Numbered from the stretch's first letter, positions 7,724 through 15,172 are shown. The stretch: DNA of 15,558 nucleotides from Lichenicola sp964249915 (GCA_964249915.1 CAXUEL010000062.1:1-15558), one strand, 5' to 3'. The notes: a model not told the origin generated them from the letters alone. Program-made: numbers and translations.

Positions 7724-8364
7724 TCAGGCGGCCACCGGGTCCAGCGCCGCCACGTCGAGCAGGCGCTGGAACACCTCGACCTCCTGGGCGCCGGACACCG
7801 CCAGCTTGCCGCCGAACACGAAGCACGGCACGCCACCGATGCCGCGGCGGTGGGCGCGCAGGTTCTCCGACTGCACCAGCTCGCCGCCGTCGCGGCCGCG
7901 CAGCAGGCGGCGGCGGCGAGCCCGGCCAGCACGTCCGGGTCGCCCAGATCGGCGCCGTCGGCGAAATGCGCCGCGAACAGCGCTCCCACCATCGCGGTGG
8001 CGAGGCCGAACCGCGCCGCCCACGCCGCCAGCCGGTGCGCGTCGATGCTGGACGGGACGGTGCGGATGCGGTCGAAGCGGAACAGGATGCCGCTCTGCAG
8101 GCCGAGCTCGCTCACCGTGGCGTAGAGGCGGCGCGCCCGGTCCTCGCCGCCGTACTTGCGGATCGCGTAGTCCTGCCGCGACAGCCCTTCGCGCGGGATG
8201 TCCGGGTTGAGCAGGAACGGCCGCCAGACCAGCTCGAACAGGGTGTCGGAGCGCAGCGCCAGCGCGCCGAGCAGGCGCTGGACGCCGAGATAGCACCATG
8301 GGCATACGAGGTCGTACACCACCTCGATGGTCTGGCGGCCGCCGATCGGGGTCAAAGCGTTCAC
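7724..8364 (-). pseudogene. DsbA-family (FrnE-like) oxidoreductase, frameshifted
   Basis: The N-terminal part (IEVVYDLVCPWCYLG, active-site CPWC at about residues 21-24, then WRPFLLNPDIP) is read in one frame down to about 7920. The C-terminal part (LVQSENLRAHRRGIGGVPCFVF..., with the cis-Pro loop GVPCF, then KLAVSGAQEVEVF) is read in another frame, down to TGA at 7724-7726. The junction lies in a GGC/GCC repeat at 7906-7918, and about ten residues of the usual helix between LAGLAAAA and LRGRDGGEL seem absent, so a small non-triplet deletion is likely. Given the nearby assembly gap this may be an assembly collapse instead of a real mutation. The FrnE/2-hydroxychromene-2-carboxylate isomerase branch is cytoplasmic thioredoxin-fold; no signal peptide is seen. 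Start: GTG 8364, or ATG 8394 ten codons upstream. Confidence 0.8.
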
Positions 8365-8445
8365 GGTGGCCAGTTTACGACAAACTTTCGGCATTTCGAG
8401 GGGAAAACCGGCGAACGGTCGAGAAGGCGGAGGGGAGACGGCATC

Positions 8446-9579
8446 ATGGATGGATCGGAGGAGGCGGCGGAAGCGCGGTTCGCCGGGTTCGTCGCGACCC
8501 TGGGCCGCGGGCCGGGACGCTCCCGCGCGCTGACCCGGGCCGAGGCGCGCGAGGCGTTCGGCCTGGTGCTGGCGGATGCGGTGCACCCGGCGCAGCTGGG
8601 CGCCTTCATGATGCTGCTGCGCTATCGCGGCGAGGATCCGGAGGAGATCACCGGGCTGGTCGAGGCGGCGCGCGACGCCCTGCCGCACGTGGTCTCGGGC
8701 GGGTCCGCCGCCATCGGCCCGGTGGCGCTGGATTGGCCCAGCTACGGCGCCGGCCGCACCCGCGGCGCGCCCTGGTTCCTGCTGTCCGCCCTGGCGCTGT
8801 CGCAGACCGGCATCCGGGTGCTGATGCACGGCACCAACGAGTTCGGCGGCGGCATCTCGGTCGCGGGCGGGGGGGGGGGGNNNNNNNNNNCCGGCGGCGC
8901 AGGGGGGGGCCGGCCGGGGGGGGCGGGGCGCGCCCCCCGCCCGCCCGCCACGGCGTCCGAGGTCGGCGGGGCGCTCGACCGCACCGGGTTCGCGTACTGG
9001 CCGGCCGCCTGCCTGTCGCCGGCGCTGGACCGGCTGCTGGGAATGCGCCGGCTGTTCGGGCTGCGCTCCCCGGTCAACACGGTGGCGCGCCTGGTCGATC
9101 CCGGGTCGGCCGGGGTGTCGGTCGACGGCGTGTTCCATCCGCCCTACATCGCGCTGCACCTGGGCGTGGCCGAACGCCTCGACCGTCGCTCGGTGGTGGT
9201 GATCAAGGGCGGCGGCGGCGAGGCGGAACGTCCCGCCGCCAAGCCGACGGCGGCGCATCTGTGGCGACCCGGCCGCGGCCACTCCGAGCTGCTGCTGCCG
9301 GCGCTGGCGCCCGCGGTCGAGCGCAGCAATGTTCCGGACAGCCCGGCCTCGTTCGCGAGGGTCTGGCGGGGCGAAGGGCCGGTGTCGCCGCTCGTGCTGC
9401 AGACGGTGGTCGGCACGGTCGCGCTGGCGCTGCTGGCGCTCGACGACGGGCTGGACCCGGGAACGGCGGACTGGCGCGCGCAGGAGATCTGGCAGGCGAG
9501 GCGGCCGGATTGGAACGCCACCATGCCGTCCGGTCCGGAAAAGCAACGGGCCCGGAACGAGGCCTCGTTTCCGGCGTAG
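8446..9579 (+). CDS. TrpD2/YbiB-like glycosyl transferase family protein, contains assembly gap
   Basis: The protein resembles anthranilate phosphoribosyltransferase-like TrpD2 (E. coli YbiB), a nucleic-acid-binding relative of TrpD. The all-helical N-terminal domain (about 28-80, AFGLVLADAVHPAQLGAFMMLLRYRGED) is followed by DWPSYGAGRTRGAPWFLLS (96-114) and VLMHGTNEFGG. After the gap, FAYWPAACLSPALDRLLGM, FGLRSPVNTVARL and VVIKGGGGEAER are typical of the family. Ten Ns at 8881-8890, flanked by G-runs, replace part of residues 140-170. The frame continues across them by chance or because the gap was set so, and the residues there should not be trusted. Start ATG 8446 has GGAGGGGAG at 8429-8437. 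It is divergent from the DsbA-like gene. It is probably not a tryptophan biosynthesis gene, since no trp genes are nearby. Confidence 0.85.
   Translation: MDGSEEAAEARFAGFVATLGRGPGRSRALTRAEAREAFGLVLADAVHPAQLGAFMMLLRYRGEDPEEITGLVEAARDALPHVVSGGSAAIGPVALDWPSYGAGRTRGAPWFLLSALALSQTGIRVLMHGTNEFGGGISVAGGGGGXXXXGGAGGGRPGGAGRAPRPPATASEVGGALDRTGFAYWPAACLSPALDRLLGMRRLFGLRSPVNTVARLVDPGSAGVSVDGVFHPPYIALHLGVAERLDRRSVVVIKGGGGEAERPAAKPTAAHLWRPGRGHSELLLPALAPAVERSNVPDSPASFARVWRGEGPVSPLVLQTVVGTVALALLALDDGLDPGTADWRAQEIWQARRPDWNATMPSGPEKQRARNEASFPA
8869..8942. other. assembly gap and unreliable G-rich flanks
   Basis: A run of ten N lies at 8881-8890. The left flank is a pure G run (from about 8869) and the right flank to about 8942 is almost only G and C in homopolymer blocks. 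The translated residues here are mostly Gly/Pro/Arg and do not match the otherwise well-conserved TrpD2-like protein, so true gap length and bases are unknown. Confidence 0.95.
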
Positions 9580-9596
9580 TAGCGGCACGAATTCCC

Positions 9597-9603
9597 AGGA
9601 GGA
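9597..9603 (+). promoter_or_regulatory. strong ribosome binding site of the small secreted protein
   Basis: AGGAGGA lies seven bases before ATG 9611, one of the best Shine-Dalgarno matches in the window. It fixes the start of a gene too short to be convincing by length alone. Confidence 0.75.
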
Positions 9604-9610
9604 CCGTCCG

Positions 9611-9829
9611 ATGACCATCCGTTTCATGCCCGTTGCCGTCGCCGCCATGCTTTCGCTCGGCGCCGGCCTGTCCGGCCCGGCGATGGCGAAGGGCTGCATC
9701 AAGGGTGCCGTGGTCGGCGGCGTGGCCGGGCACATGGCCGGCCACCACGGCGGCATGGGTGCCGCGGCCGGCTGCGCGGTCGGTCACCACGAGGCGTCGA
9801 AGAAGGCGGCGGCCAACCCGCCGAGCTGA
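9611..9829 (+). CDS. small secreted glycine-zipper-like protein
   Basis: A 72-residue protein of unknown function. A clear signal peptide (residues 1-26, ending GPAMA) is followed by KGCIKGAVVGGVAGHMAG, a run of small residues at regular spacing like a glycine-zipper helix, then a His-rich turn (GHHGGMG) and a second Cys in AAGCAVGHHEASKK. The two cysteines (29 and 55) could form a disulphide in the periplasm; the His residues suggest metal binding, but this is speculation. Small proteins of this layout are common as hypothetical envelope proteins in alphaproteobacteria. It begins 31 bases after the TrpD2-like gene on the same strand and could be read from the same message. Confidence 0.75.
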   Translation: MTIRFMPVAVAAMLSLGAGLSGPAMAKGCIKGAVVGGVAGHMAGHHGGMGAAAGCAVGHHEASKKAAANPPS

Positions 9830-9926
9830 CGGCTCTCGGCAGGGAGCGGCGGTGTCCGGTGATGCGCCCGGGGCCGCCGCTGCGGCTTGTGCTGGCCCAC
9901 CGGTTCCGTGCCCGCGAGAGGGCAGG

Positions 9927-10106
9927 ATGGAGCTCGGTCGGCGGATCTTCGGGTTTGGCGGCTTGGCCTGCCTGACGTTTGGGGTGATTAGCCAGTTCAC
10001 GACCGGCCCGGACCAGTGGGACGAGCTGATCCGGATCCTGGCCGCCGGCATCAAGGAGGTGCCGGGTTACCTGAGCCATGTCATCGCCGAGGACTCCGCG
10101 GGCTGA
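9927..10106 (+). CDS. 59-aa hypothetical protein with one hydrophobic segment
   Basis: The start MELGRRIFGFGGLACLTFGV has a basic N-terminus and a single hydrophobic stretch (about 7-24), followed by an amphipathic C-terminal half (WDELIRILAAGIKEVPGYL). GAGAGGG lies just upstream of ATG 9927. The opening resembles the first helix of small DoxX-like membrane proteins, so this could be a truncated remnant of one, but the rest does not support a family. Function unknown. Confidence 0.5.
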   Translation: MELGRRIFGFGGLACLTFGVISQFTTGPDQWDELIRILAAGIKEVPGYLSHVIAEDSAG

Positions 10107-10571
10107 CACGTTGTGGGTCACGGAGGTGCGGACAGACAGCGTCAGCCATGCCGCCTCGCTCAAGCTTCCCGCTGTCCAGGAGGCCCTGGGGAAGGCGCGG
10201 CCGATGATAACCGGGACGGGCATGCGGATTGTGACGCGTCCAGTCGCCGGCGCCTGAGGGTTCGTGCACCTCGCGACATGCGTGCCTGGTGGGGGTCGGT
10301 CCTCGCGATCGGGCTTGATCGAAGTTGCATGGACGAGGTCGGCAGGCGGGCCTTTCCTGCGTGTTGCGGCTTCAGGTCCGTTTGCCCCGCTCCGGTTGAA
10401 CACGCCCCTGCCTTTGCAGCCCGGTCTGGACGCCGCGGCCCGTCGCCGGCGCCGCTCAGCGGGTCGAGCCGCTGCCGGGGTAGGTAGAGCCTGGATCAGG
10501 GTTGCCGGAAGCGCCGGCCGCGATCTGTGTTGCGGCCGTCGGGCTAGAGCTTGGCTGACCGAGTTGGAAGC
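10107..10571. other. 465-bp stretch without a convincing gene
   Basis: No frame here has a credible start, ribosome site and protein-like composition together. A 7-bp perfect stem (CGGCCGC, ten-base loop, GCGGCCG) lies at 10515-10538, just beyond the 3' end of the alpha-E gene. It could act as a transcript end for that minus-strand operon, but no T-run follows. A minus-strand frame in 10456-10600 reads as a Ser/Pro/Gly-rich tail and may be a frame-shifted continuation of the alpha-E protein. Confidence 0.4.
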
Positions 10572-11675
10572 TCAGGCGCTCCGATCGGCGGGGGGCGCGC
10601 CGCGGCCGAAGTTCTGGCTCATGTCGCCCAGGCTCTGCGTCATCCCGCCCATGCTCTGGGTCATGCCGGATGCGGGCTCGGCCTCCTGCCTGGCGGGCCG
10701 CAGCGACCAGAACGCGTCGGCGACGTCGTTCTGGATGTGCCGCAGCTCGACCTGCACCCAGTCCAGGAACTCGTGCAGGCCGCGCAGGATGATCTGCTCG
10801 ACCGTCTGGTCCGACAGCGCCGCGCGCAGCTCCTCCAGCCGCTCCAGCGCCACGCCGCCCTGCCGCAGGCCGTAATCGGTGCGCAGCTGCGACAGGCTGC
10901 CGTAGACCTGTCGCAGGGTCAGCACCAGCGAGCGGGGGAAGGCGTTGTTGAGCAGCAGGAACCCCGCCACCGCCGGCGCGGTCAGGGCGCGCGGCATCAC
11001 CCGGCGGTAGGCGTGGTAGGCGGCGGCAGAGCGCAGCACCGCGCTCCACTGGCTGATGTCGACCGGGCTGCCGATCCCGACCTCTGGCGGCAGCAGGGTG
11101 TGGTACTTGATGTCGACCAGCCGCGTGGTCTGGTCGCCGCGCTCCAGGTACTTGCCGATCATGTAGAAGTACCAGCCCTGGTCGCGGTAGAACGTGCCCT
11201 CGATGATGCCGTTGTGGGTCTGGCATTCCTGCTTCAGCCGGGCGCACAGGCCGGACAGCTGCGAGGAGCGGATGTCGTGGCTGCCGAGCTGCCTGACCCA
11301 GCCGTGGAACACGTTGATGTGCGTCCACATCTCGGTCGAGATCAGCGGGCGCAGGGTGCGGGCGTTCTCGCGCGACGCGTTGATCAGGCTCGCGATCGAG
11401 TTCGGGTTGTCGCGGTCCAGCACGTAGAACTCCGCCACGCCCTGCATGTCGGCCTCCTGCCGCTCCGCGTGGTAATGCTCCTCGTCCGCGTTGATCTGCA
11501 GGACCGAGCGCCAGCCGTTCTCCACCTGGCTGGTGCGGGTGAAGGTTTCGGTGACGTCGATGATGCGGGCCAGGTTCTCGATGCGCTCCATGTAGCGCGC
11601 CAACCAGACGATGTTCTCGGCGTAGCGCGACAGCAGCGCCTGCGCCTGCGGCGCGTCCGGCGCGGCTCGGGTCAC
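10572..11675 (-). CDS. alpha-E domain protein (DUF403)
   Basis: A 367-residue protein of the all-helical alpha-E family. Family signatures are seen at the N-terminus (LLSRYAENIVWLARYMERIE, about 15-34, then NLARIIDVTE) and in the middle (RDQGWYFYMIGKYLERGDQT). Members are slightly shorter, about 310 residues; the extra tail here is a Met/Gly/Gln-rich repeat (MTQSMGGMTQSLGDMSQNFG) of unknown role. The start is GTG at 11675, 13 bases after the stop of the ATP-grasp gene on the same strand, so the two form an operon. Together with COG2308 ATP-grasp, transglutaminase-like and Anbu-type proteasome genes, alpha-E proteins are predicted by comparative genomics to take part in synthesis or tagging of a peptide; the biochemical role is not established. 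Confidence 0.92.
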   Translation of the reverse strand: MTRAAPDAPQAQALLSRYAENIVWLARYMERIENLARIIDVTETFTRTSQVENGWRSVLQINADEEHYHAERQEADMQGVAEFYVLDRDNPNSIASLINASRENARTLRPLISTEMWTHINVFHGWVRQLGSHDIRSSQLSGLCARLKQECQTHNGIIEGTFYRDQGWYFYMIGKYLERGDQTTRLVDIKYHTLLPPEVGIGSPVDISQWSAVLRSAAAYHAYRRVMPRALTAPAVAGFLLLNNAFPRSLVLTLRQVYGSLSQLRTDYGLRQGGVALERLEELRAALSDQTVEQIILRGLHEFLDWVQVELRHIQNDVADAFWSLRPARQEAEPASGMTQSMGGMTQSLGDMSQNFGRGAPPADRSA

Positions 11676-11688
11676 TCCGCCGGCCCTG

Positions 11689-13167
11689 TCACGACAGCAC
11701 CCACGTGTCCTTCGAGCCGCCGCCCTGCGAGGAGTTCACCACCAGCGAGCCCTTCTTCAGCGCGACCCGCGACAGCCCGCCCGGCAGCACCCAGGTGTCG
11801 GCGCCGGTCACCGCGAACGGGCGCAGGTCGACGTGACGCGCCTCGACGCCGTGCTCGCACAGGGTGGGCGCGGTGGACAGGTTGATCACCGGCTGGCTGA
11901 TGTAGTTGCCCGGGTCCGCCTTGAGCTTGGTGCGGAACTCGTCCAGCTCCGCCCTGGTGGCGTGCGGGCCGATGATCAGGCCGTAGCCGCCCGACTCGCC
12001 GACCGGCTTGACCACCAGGCGCTCGAGGTTGTCGAGCGTGTACTGCAGGCCGTCGGGCTCGCGGCAGATCCGGGTCTCGACGTTGTCCAGCACCGGCTCC
12101 TCGGCGAGGTAGTAGCGGATGATGCGCGGCATGTAGGCGTAGATCGCCTTGTCGTCGGCGACCCCGGTGCCGACCGCGTTGGCGATCGCGACGTTGCCGC
12201 GTCGCCAGGCGTCCAGCAGGCCGCGCACGCCGAGCTGGCTGTCAGGACGGAACACGTCGGGATCGAGGAAGTCGTCGTTCAGGCGGCGGTAGATCGAGTG
12301 TACCGGGCGCAGGCCGGCGATGGTGCGCATGAACACGCGCGCGTCCTCGACCACCAGGTCGCGGCCCTCGACCAGCGGCACGCCCATCTCGCGCGCCAGG
12401 AACACGTGCTCGAAATAGGCGGCGTTGTAGATGCCGGGCGACAGCAGCACGACCTGCGGGTCGGCGACGCCGGCCGGCGCCACCGCCGCCAGCGCCTGCT
12501 GCAGGCGCACGCCGTATTCCTCGACCGGGCGGATGCCGATGCCGGCCGCTAGGTCCGGCAGCACGCGCAGCATCATGTGCCGGTTCTCGATCACGTAGGA
12601 CACGCCGGACGGCGTGCGGGCGTTGTCCTCCAGCACCAGGAACCGGCCGGCGTCGTCGCGCACGATGTCGGTGCCGTTGACGTGGACGTAGACGCCGAGA
12701 GGCACGTCGAGGCCCATCATCTCGGGCCGGAAGTTGGCGTTGCCCAGCACCAGCTCGCGCGGCACGATCCCATCCCGCAGGATCGCCTGGTCGTGGTAGA
12801 TGTCCCACAGGAACCGGTTGATGGCGGTGACGCGCTGCACCACGCCGCGCTCGATGGTGTCCCATTCGGCGGCGGTGAGGATGCGCGGGATCAGGTCGAA
12901 CGGCAGGATCCGGTCGATGGCGTCGCGCTCGGAGTAGACCGTGAAGGTGATGCCGAGGTTGTAGAGCTCGGCCTCCGCCGCGGTCGCGCGTCGCCGCAGC
13001 TCGGCGACGTCGAGGCCGCGCAGCCGGTCGCGGATCAGCCGCACCGTCGGCTCCTCCGGATCCGACGCCTTCATGATCTCGCAGAAGAAGTGCGGCATGC
13101 CGTAGCCGGCGAACAGGCCGCCGGTCGCCGTCTCCGCCGCCATGGTTCCTGTATCCGGGGCGCTCAT
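11689..13167 (-). CDS. circularly permuted ATP-grasp protein (COG2308)
   Basis: A 492-residue member of the circularly permuted ATP-grasp family (DUF404/DUF407). Recognisable segments are GMPHFFCEIMKA (23-34), HDQAILRDGIVPRELVLGN (125-143), EDNARTPSGVSYVIENR (180-196), AYMPRIIRYYLAEEPVL (344-360), and near the C-terminus LVVKPVGESGGYG (384-396) and SQGGGSKDTWVL. The last part holds the Lys/Gly-rich nucleotide-binding elements that in ordinary ATP-grasp enzymes lie at the N-terminus. ATP-grasp enzymes ligate a carboxylate to an amine or thiol through acyl-phosphate. It is the first gene of a two-gene operon with alpha-E. ATG 13167 is taken as start; ATG 13143 (residue 9, with GGAA just before) is equally possible. 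The conserved core appears intact. Confidence 0.93.
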   Translation of the reverse strand: MSAPDTGTMAAETATGGLFAGYGMPHFFCEIMKASDPEEPTVRLIRDRLRGLDVAELRRRATAAEAELYNLGITFTVYSERDAIDRILPFDLIPRILTAAEWDTIERGVVQRVTAINRFLWDIYHDQAILRDGIVPRELVLGNANFRPEMMGLDVPLGVYVHVNGTDIVRDDAGRFLVLEDNARTPSGVSYVIENRHMMLRVLPDLAAGIGIRPVEEYGVRLQQALAAVAPAGVADPQVVLLSPGIYNAAYFEHVFLAREMGVPLVEGRDLVVEDARVFMRTIAGLRPVHSIYRRLNDDFLDPDVFRPDSQLGVRGLLDAWRRGNVAIANAVGTGVADDKAIYAYMPRIIRYYLAEEPVLDNVETRICREPDGLQYTLDNLERLVVKPVGESGGYGLIIGPHATRAELDEFRTKLKADPGNYISQPVINLSTAPTLCEHGVEARHVDLRPFAVTGADTWVLPGGLSRVALKKGSLVVNSSQGGGSKDTWVLS

Positions 13168-13342
13168 CGCGTCCCGGACCCGTCAACCGTGCGGCGCGGG
13201 GCCGCCCGGTCCAGGCGTGAGGGAGTCATTCCATCCACCTGATGCTGTCGTCGATGGCTGTCAGGGAAGCAAGAAACCCGCCATCTGGCTAGACGCGATC
13301 CGGGCGTGCTGCCGAGGACGGACCTGCGGCGGCTGCCCTCGT

Positions 13343-13840
13343 TCAGTAGGCGCCGCGGTTGTAGACATACGGTCGATAGAAGAACGGCCGGTAGAAGGGT
13401 CGGTAGAAGAAGGGGCGGTAGAACGGGCGGACGGCGTAGACCGGCACTGCCGGCCGATACACCATTGGCGGCGGGTAGACGTAGACCGGACCGGATGGCG
13501 GCACGGGTGCTGCCGCGAGCAGGACGGGCGCGGTCCGGTGCGCCAGCCGGCGATGGTGACCGTGGCGGATCGGGCGGACGTGCCCCGGACCGTGTCCGCC
13601 GGCTCTCGGGGTGTTTGGCGGGCCCTGCAACGGTCTGGCGGCGGCCTGCGATCGTGCTGCCGTGGTGCCCGACGGGGCCGCCGCCCCCGCCGGACCACCG
13701 GACCACTCGATCGTTCTGGGCGGCGCGGCTACCGGTCCCGTCCCCGGAGCGCCCTCCGCCCGAGCGATGCCGGCGAGGCTGCCGGCTGCCGCCAGCATGG
13801 TCATCCAGCCGACGCGGAGCGTGCGCACCCTCACCGCCAT
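13343..13840 (-). CDS. secreted Pro/Tyr/Phe-repeat protein
   Basis: A 165-residue protein of unknown function. ATG 13840 has a good ribosome site (GAAGGAG at 13854-13848, seven-base spacing) and starts a signal peptide (about 1-28, ending GIARA). The mature part is a disordered Ala/Pro/Gly/His-rich region, then PVYVYPPPMVYRP, then a C-terminal array of RPFY and RPFFY units (residues 138-160). Such low-complexity Tyr/Pro-rich secreted proteins are common in alphaproteobacteria and annotated hypothetical; an envelope or matrix role is a guess. The gene lies upstream of, and on the same strand as, the ATP-grasp operon, 175 bases away, probably as a separate unit. Confidence 0.72.
   Translation of the reverse strand: MAVRVRTLRVGWMTMLAAAGSLAGIARAEGAPGTGPVAAPPRTIEWSGGPAGAAAPSGTTAARSQAAARPLQGPPNTPRAGGHGPGHVRPIRHGHHRRLAHRTAPVLLAAAPVPPSGPVYVYPPPMVYRPAVPVYAVRPFYRPFFYRPFYRPFFYRPYVYNRGAY
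13361..13429 (-). repeat. short in-frame tandem repeat (RPFY/RPFFY units)
   Basis: Alternating 12- and 15-base units (together a 27-base period) encode RPFY and RPFFY, repeated about two and a half times at the C-terminus of the secreted protein. The units differ by whole codons, so gain or loss of copies keeps the frame. Confidence 0.75.
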
Positions 13841-14042
13841 CGAGATGCTCCTTCGCCGGTAGCCATGTCGGCCCGGTCGCCTGACACGTTCGTCGACAGT
13901 GTACTATTCCACGACCGCGCGTCTTGGGGATGAGCCTGTTCGATGAAGGATGCGTGATCCCGGATCCGTCCCCGTGTCGCGGGAACCATCATCCAGCGGC
14001 GGACAACCCGGCCCGAACGCTGGCGGCCAGGCTGCGGACGTC

Positions 14043-14073
14043 TTGCATCCGCGCCCCGTTCCGGCGCTAGGAT
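14043..14073 (+). promoter_or_regulatory. possible tRNA-Ser promoter
   Basis: TTGCAT (14043-14048) and TAGGAT (14068-14073) are separated by 19 bases, and the -10 box ends nine bases before the mature tRNA 5' end. Position and boxes fit a stable-RNA promoter with almost no leader; the spacing is somewhat long. Confidence 0.4.
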
Positions 14074-14082
14074 GCGGCAGTC

Positions 14083-14172
14083 GGACAGGTGGCCGAGTGG
14101 TTTAAGGCAGCGGTCTTGAAAACCGCCGCGGGTGCAAGCCCGCCGTGGGTTCGAATCCCACCCTGTCCGCCA
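14083..14172 (+). tRNA. tRNA-Ser (anticodon UGA)
   Basis: A complete class II tRNA. The acceptor strands GGACAGG (14083-14089) and CCTGTCC (14162-14168) pair fully, followed by discriminator G and encoded CCA (14170-14172). The D arm carries GGCCGAGTGG and TTTAAGG, the anticodon stem-loop is GCGGT-CTTGAAA-ACCGC with anticodon TGA, then a long variable arm typical of Ser, and the T arm GGGTTCGAATCCC. It reads UCA and other UCN serine codons. Composition changes sharply right after the CCA end, so its 3' end may have served as an integration site. Confidence 0.97.
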
Positions 14173-14249
14173 GTGAGATCCCTTTAAACGTTCAAGTTAT
14201 TGTAGATCCTTACAGCCGGATATTTTTGGCAATTATATACGTGTGTGAC

Positions 14250-14669
14250 CTAAGGCTTCGGCCAGTGAAGCAGCCCCGGTGAGTTAGTGCATTTTGCAGT
14301 GATCGTTGTCGCAAGGTCGATCCCATTGAAAAACAAGTGGCTCGGATGCACGAGCGACTGCCCCACCAAGTTCTGACCTCTGGCTCCAGCTACCGAGACA
14401 TTAAGGTCTCGTCGTGTTTCCCATGAGCCATCCGAGTAGCCGGTCCAGTCAGAACAACGGATGTCATTGGCCGGCACGGCGCCATGAGGTCTCAGCCGTC
14501 TCTCCCAGGTACGTCCTGGCTGGGTGACGTTGAGGACAGAGTTCCTATCGTCTAGGAAAGCATTTGCTCGTGGAGGTGGCGGCGCGTTGCTAGGTGCCTG
14601 CGCCTGCGCCTGCGCCTGCGCCTGCCCGGCGCACAGCAGTAGGAGGGCAGTAGCGGCGGTGAGACGCAT
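14250..14669 (-). CDS. small secreted protein of unknown function
   Basis: A 139-residue protein. The signal peptide (about 1-25) has a hydrophobic core TALLLLCAG and then an Ala-Gln repeat (QAQAQAQAQA) spanning the likely cleavage site. The mature part has two cysteines (72 and 127) that could pair, a Trp/Tyr-rich centre (RCSDWTGYSDGSWETRRDLN) and VSVAGARGQNLVGQSL. No family recognised. ATG 14669 is three bases after the stop of the RhuM-like remnant on the same strand, with no clear ribosome site, so it may depend on coupling to that upstream frame. Base composition is lower in GC than the main chromosome, which suggests it was acquired. Confidence 0.6.
   Translation of the reverse strand: MRLTAATALLLLCAGQAQAQAQAQAPSNAPPPPRANAFLDDRNSVLNVTQPGRTWERRLRPHGAVPANDIRCSDWTGYSDGSWETRRDLNVSVAGARGQNLVGQSLVHPSHLFFNGIDLATTITAKCTNSPGLLHWPKP
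14596..14625. repeat. six-base microsatellite in a signal peptide
   Basis: A GCCTGC unit is repeated nearly five times and encodes the Ala-Gln run at the signal peptidase site of the minus-strand secreted protein. Because the unit is six bases, slippage would change length by two residues and keep the frame. Confidence 0.85.
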
Positions 14670-14672
14670 GAT

Positions 14673-15172
14673 TCAAGCCAGCCGCTTTTGCTCACGAGGA
14701 ACCGTTCTGACTCGCTCACGCCATAAGTCGAATTCCTTCTGAGCGTGGGACTTTGCCCTCTGGGCGATATAATCCTGATATCCAGGGAATACGGTATGAC
14801 CTTGGAAGCGAAGCAAGTCATCGAACTTCTCCGCAAGCTCGCTCATGGTGAGCTTCTGCCCCCTGATTGCTTTCGACTCAACGAACAGCAGAAATTGTTC
14901 GCAGAGTATGTGAAGGCTGTAGAGTTCCTGTTCGTGAAGGTAGTTCTTCGCCGTGTCGGCGTCCGCACGTTCTGGTAGCTCGCCTTTAATGGCGTTTAGC
15001 CCCATCGCGGGCTTCCTGTGATCCGCCCTTTCAAGCTTTAGCTCCGACGCCGTCCTACCGCTGACCGCAAACAAGAATTTGTCCTGGAGCTTTGCATAAA
15101 ACGATCGAACGATCAGCGAGTCTTTGTCGTAGTCGGATGAACCGAATGCGAAGACGTCACGGACGCCCTGTT
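14673..15172 (-). pseudogene. RhuM-family protein, 5'-truncated by an IS element
   Basis: The frame is homologous to the C-terminal half of RhuM-family ('virulence protein RhuM') proteins, normally about 330 residues: DVFAFGSSDYDKDS, SFYAKLQDKFLFAVSGRTAS, ERADHRKPAMGLNAIKGE and AKNYLHEQELYSLHILCEQF are family-typical. Coding sense runs without break from the IS end (about 15172) to TGA at 14673-14675, but there is no proper start; TTG at 15074 lies in the middle of a conserved segment. So the N-terminal domain was lost or moved beyond the IS. RhuM genes are frequent in pathogenicity islands, phages and near restriction-modification loci; the biochemical function is not established. The frame happens to be the same as that of the transposase, separated only by its TAA at 15216-15218. 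Confidence 0.8.

Noticed and set aside
7111..9756. An 881-residue open frame on the minus strand
   Set aside because: Only its middle part, about 7920-8364, is real (the DsbA-like N-terminus). The rest is antisense to RidA and the TrpD2-like gene and passes through the assembly gap.
10515..10538. Hairpin downstream of the alpha-E gene as an intrinsic terminator
   Set aside because: The stem is perfect but there is no T-run on the minus strand after it, so a Rho-independent terminator cannot be claimed.
12242..13186. Second minus-strand frame overlapping the ATP-grasp gene
   Set aside because: It is an Arg/Pro/Gly-rich shadow of the conserved COG2308 frame.
14745..14978. A 77-residue plus-strand frame within the RhuM remnant
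   Set aside because: It is antisense to the RhuM-homologous frame, whose residues match the family; no independent support.
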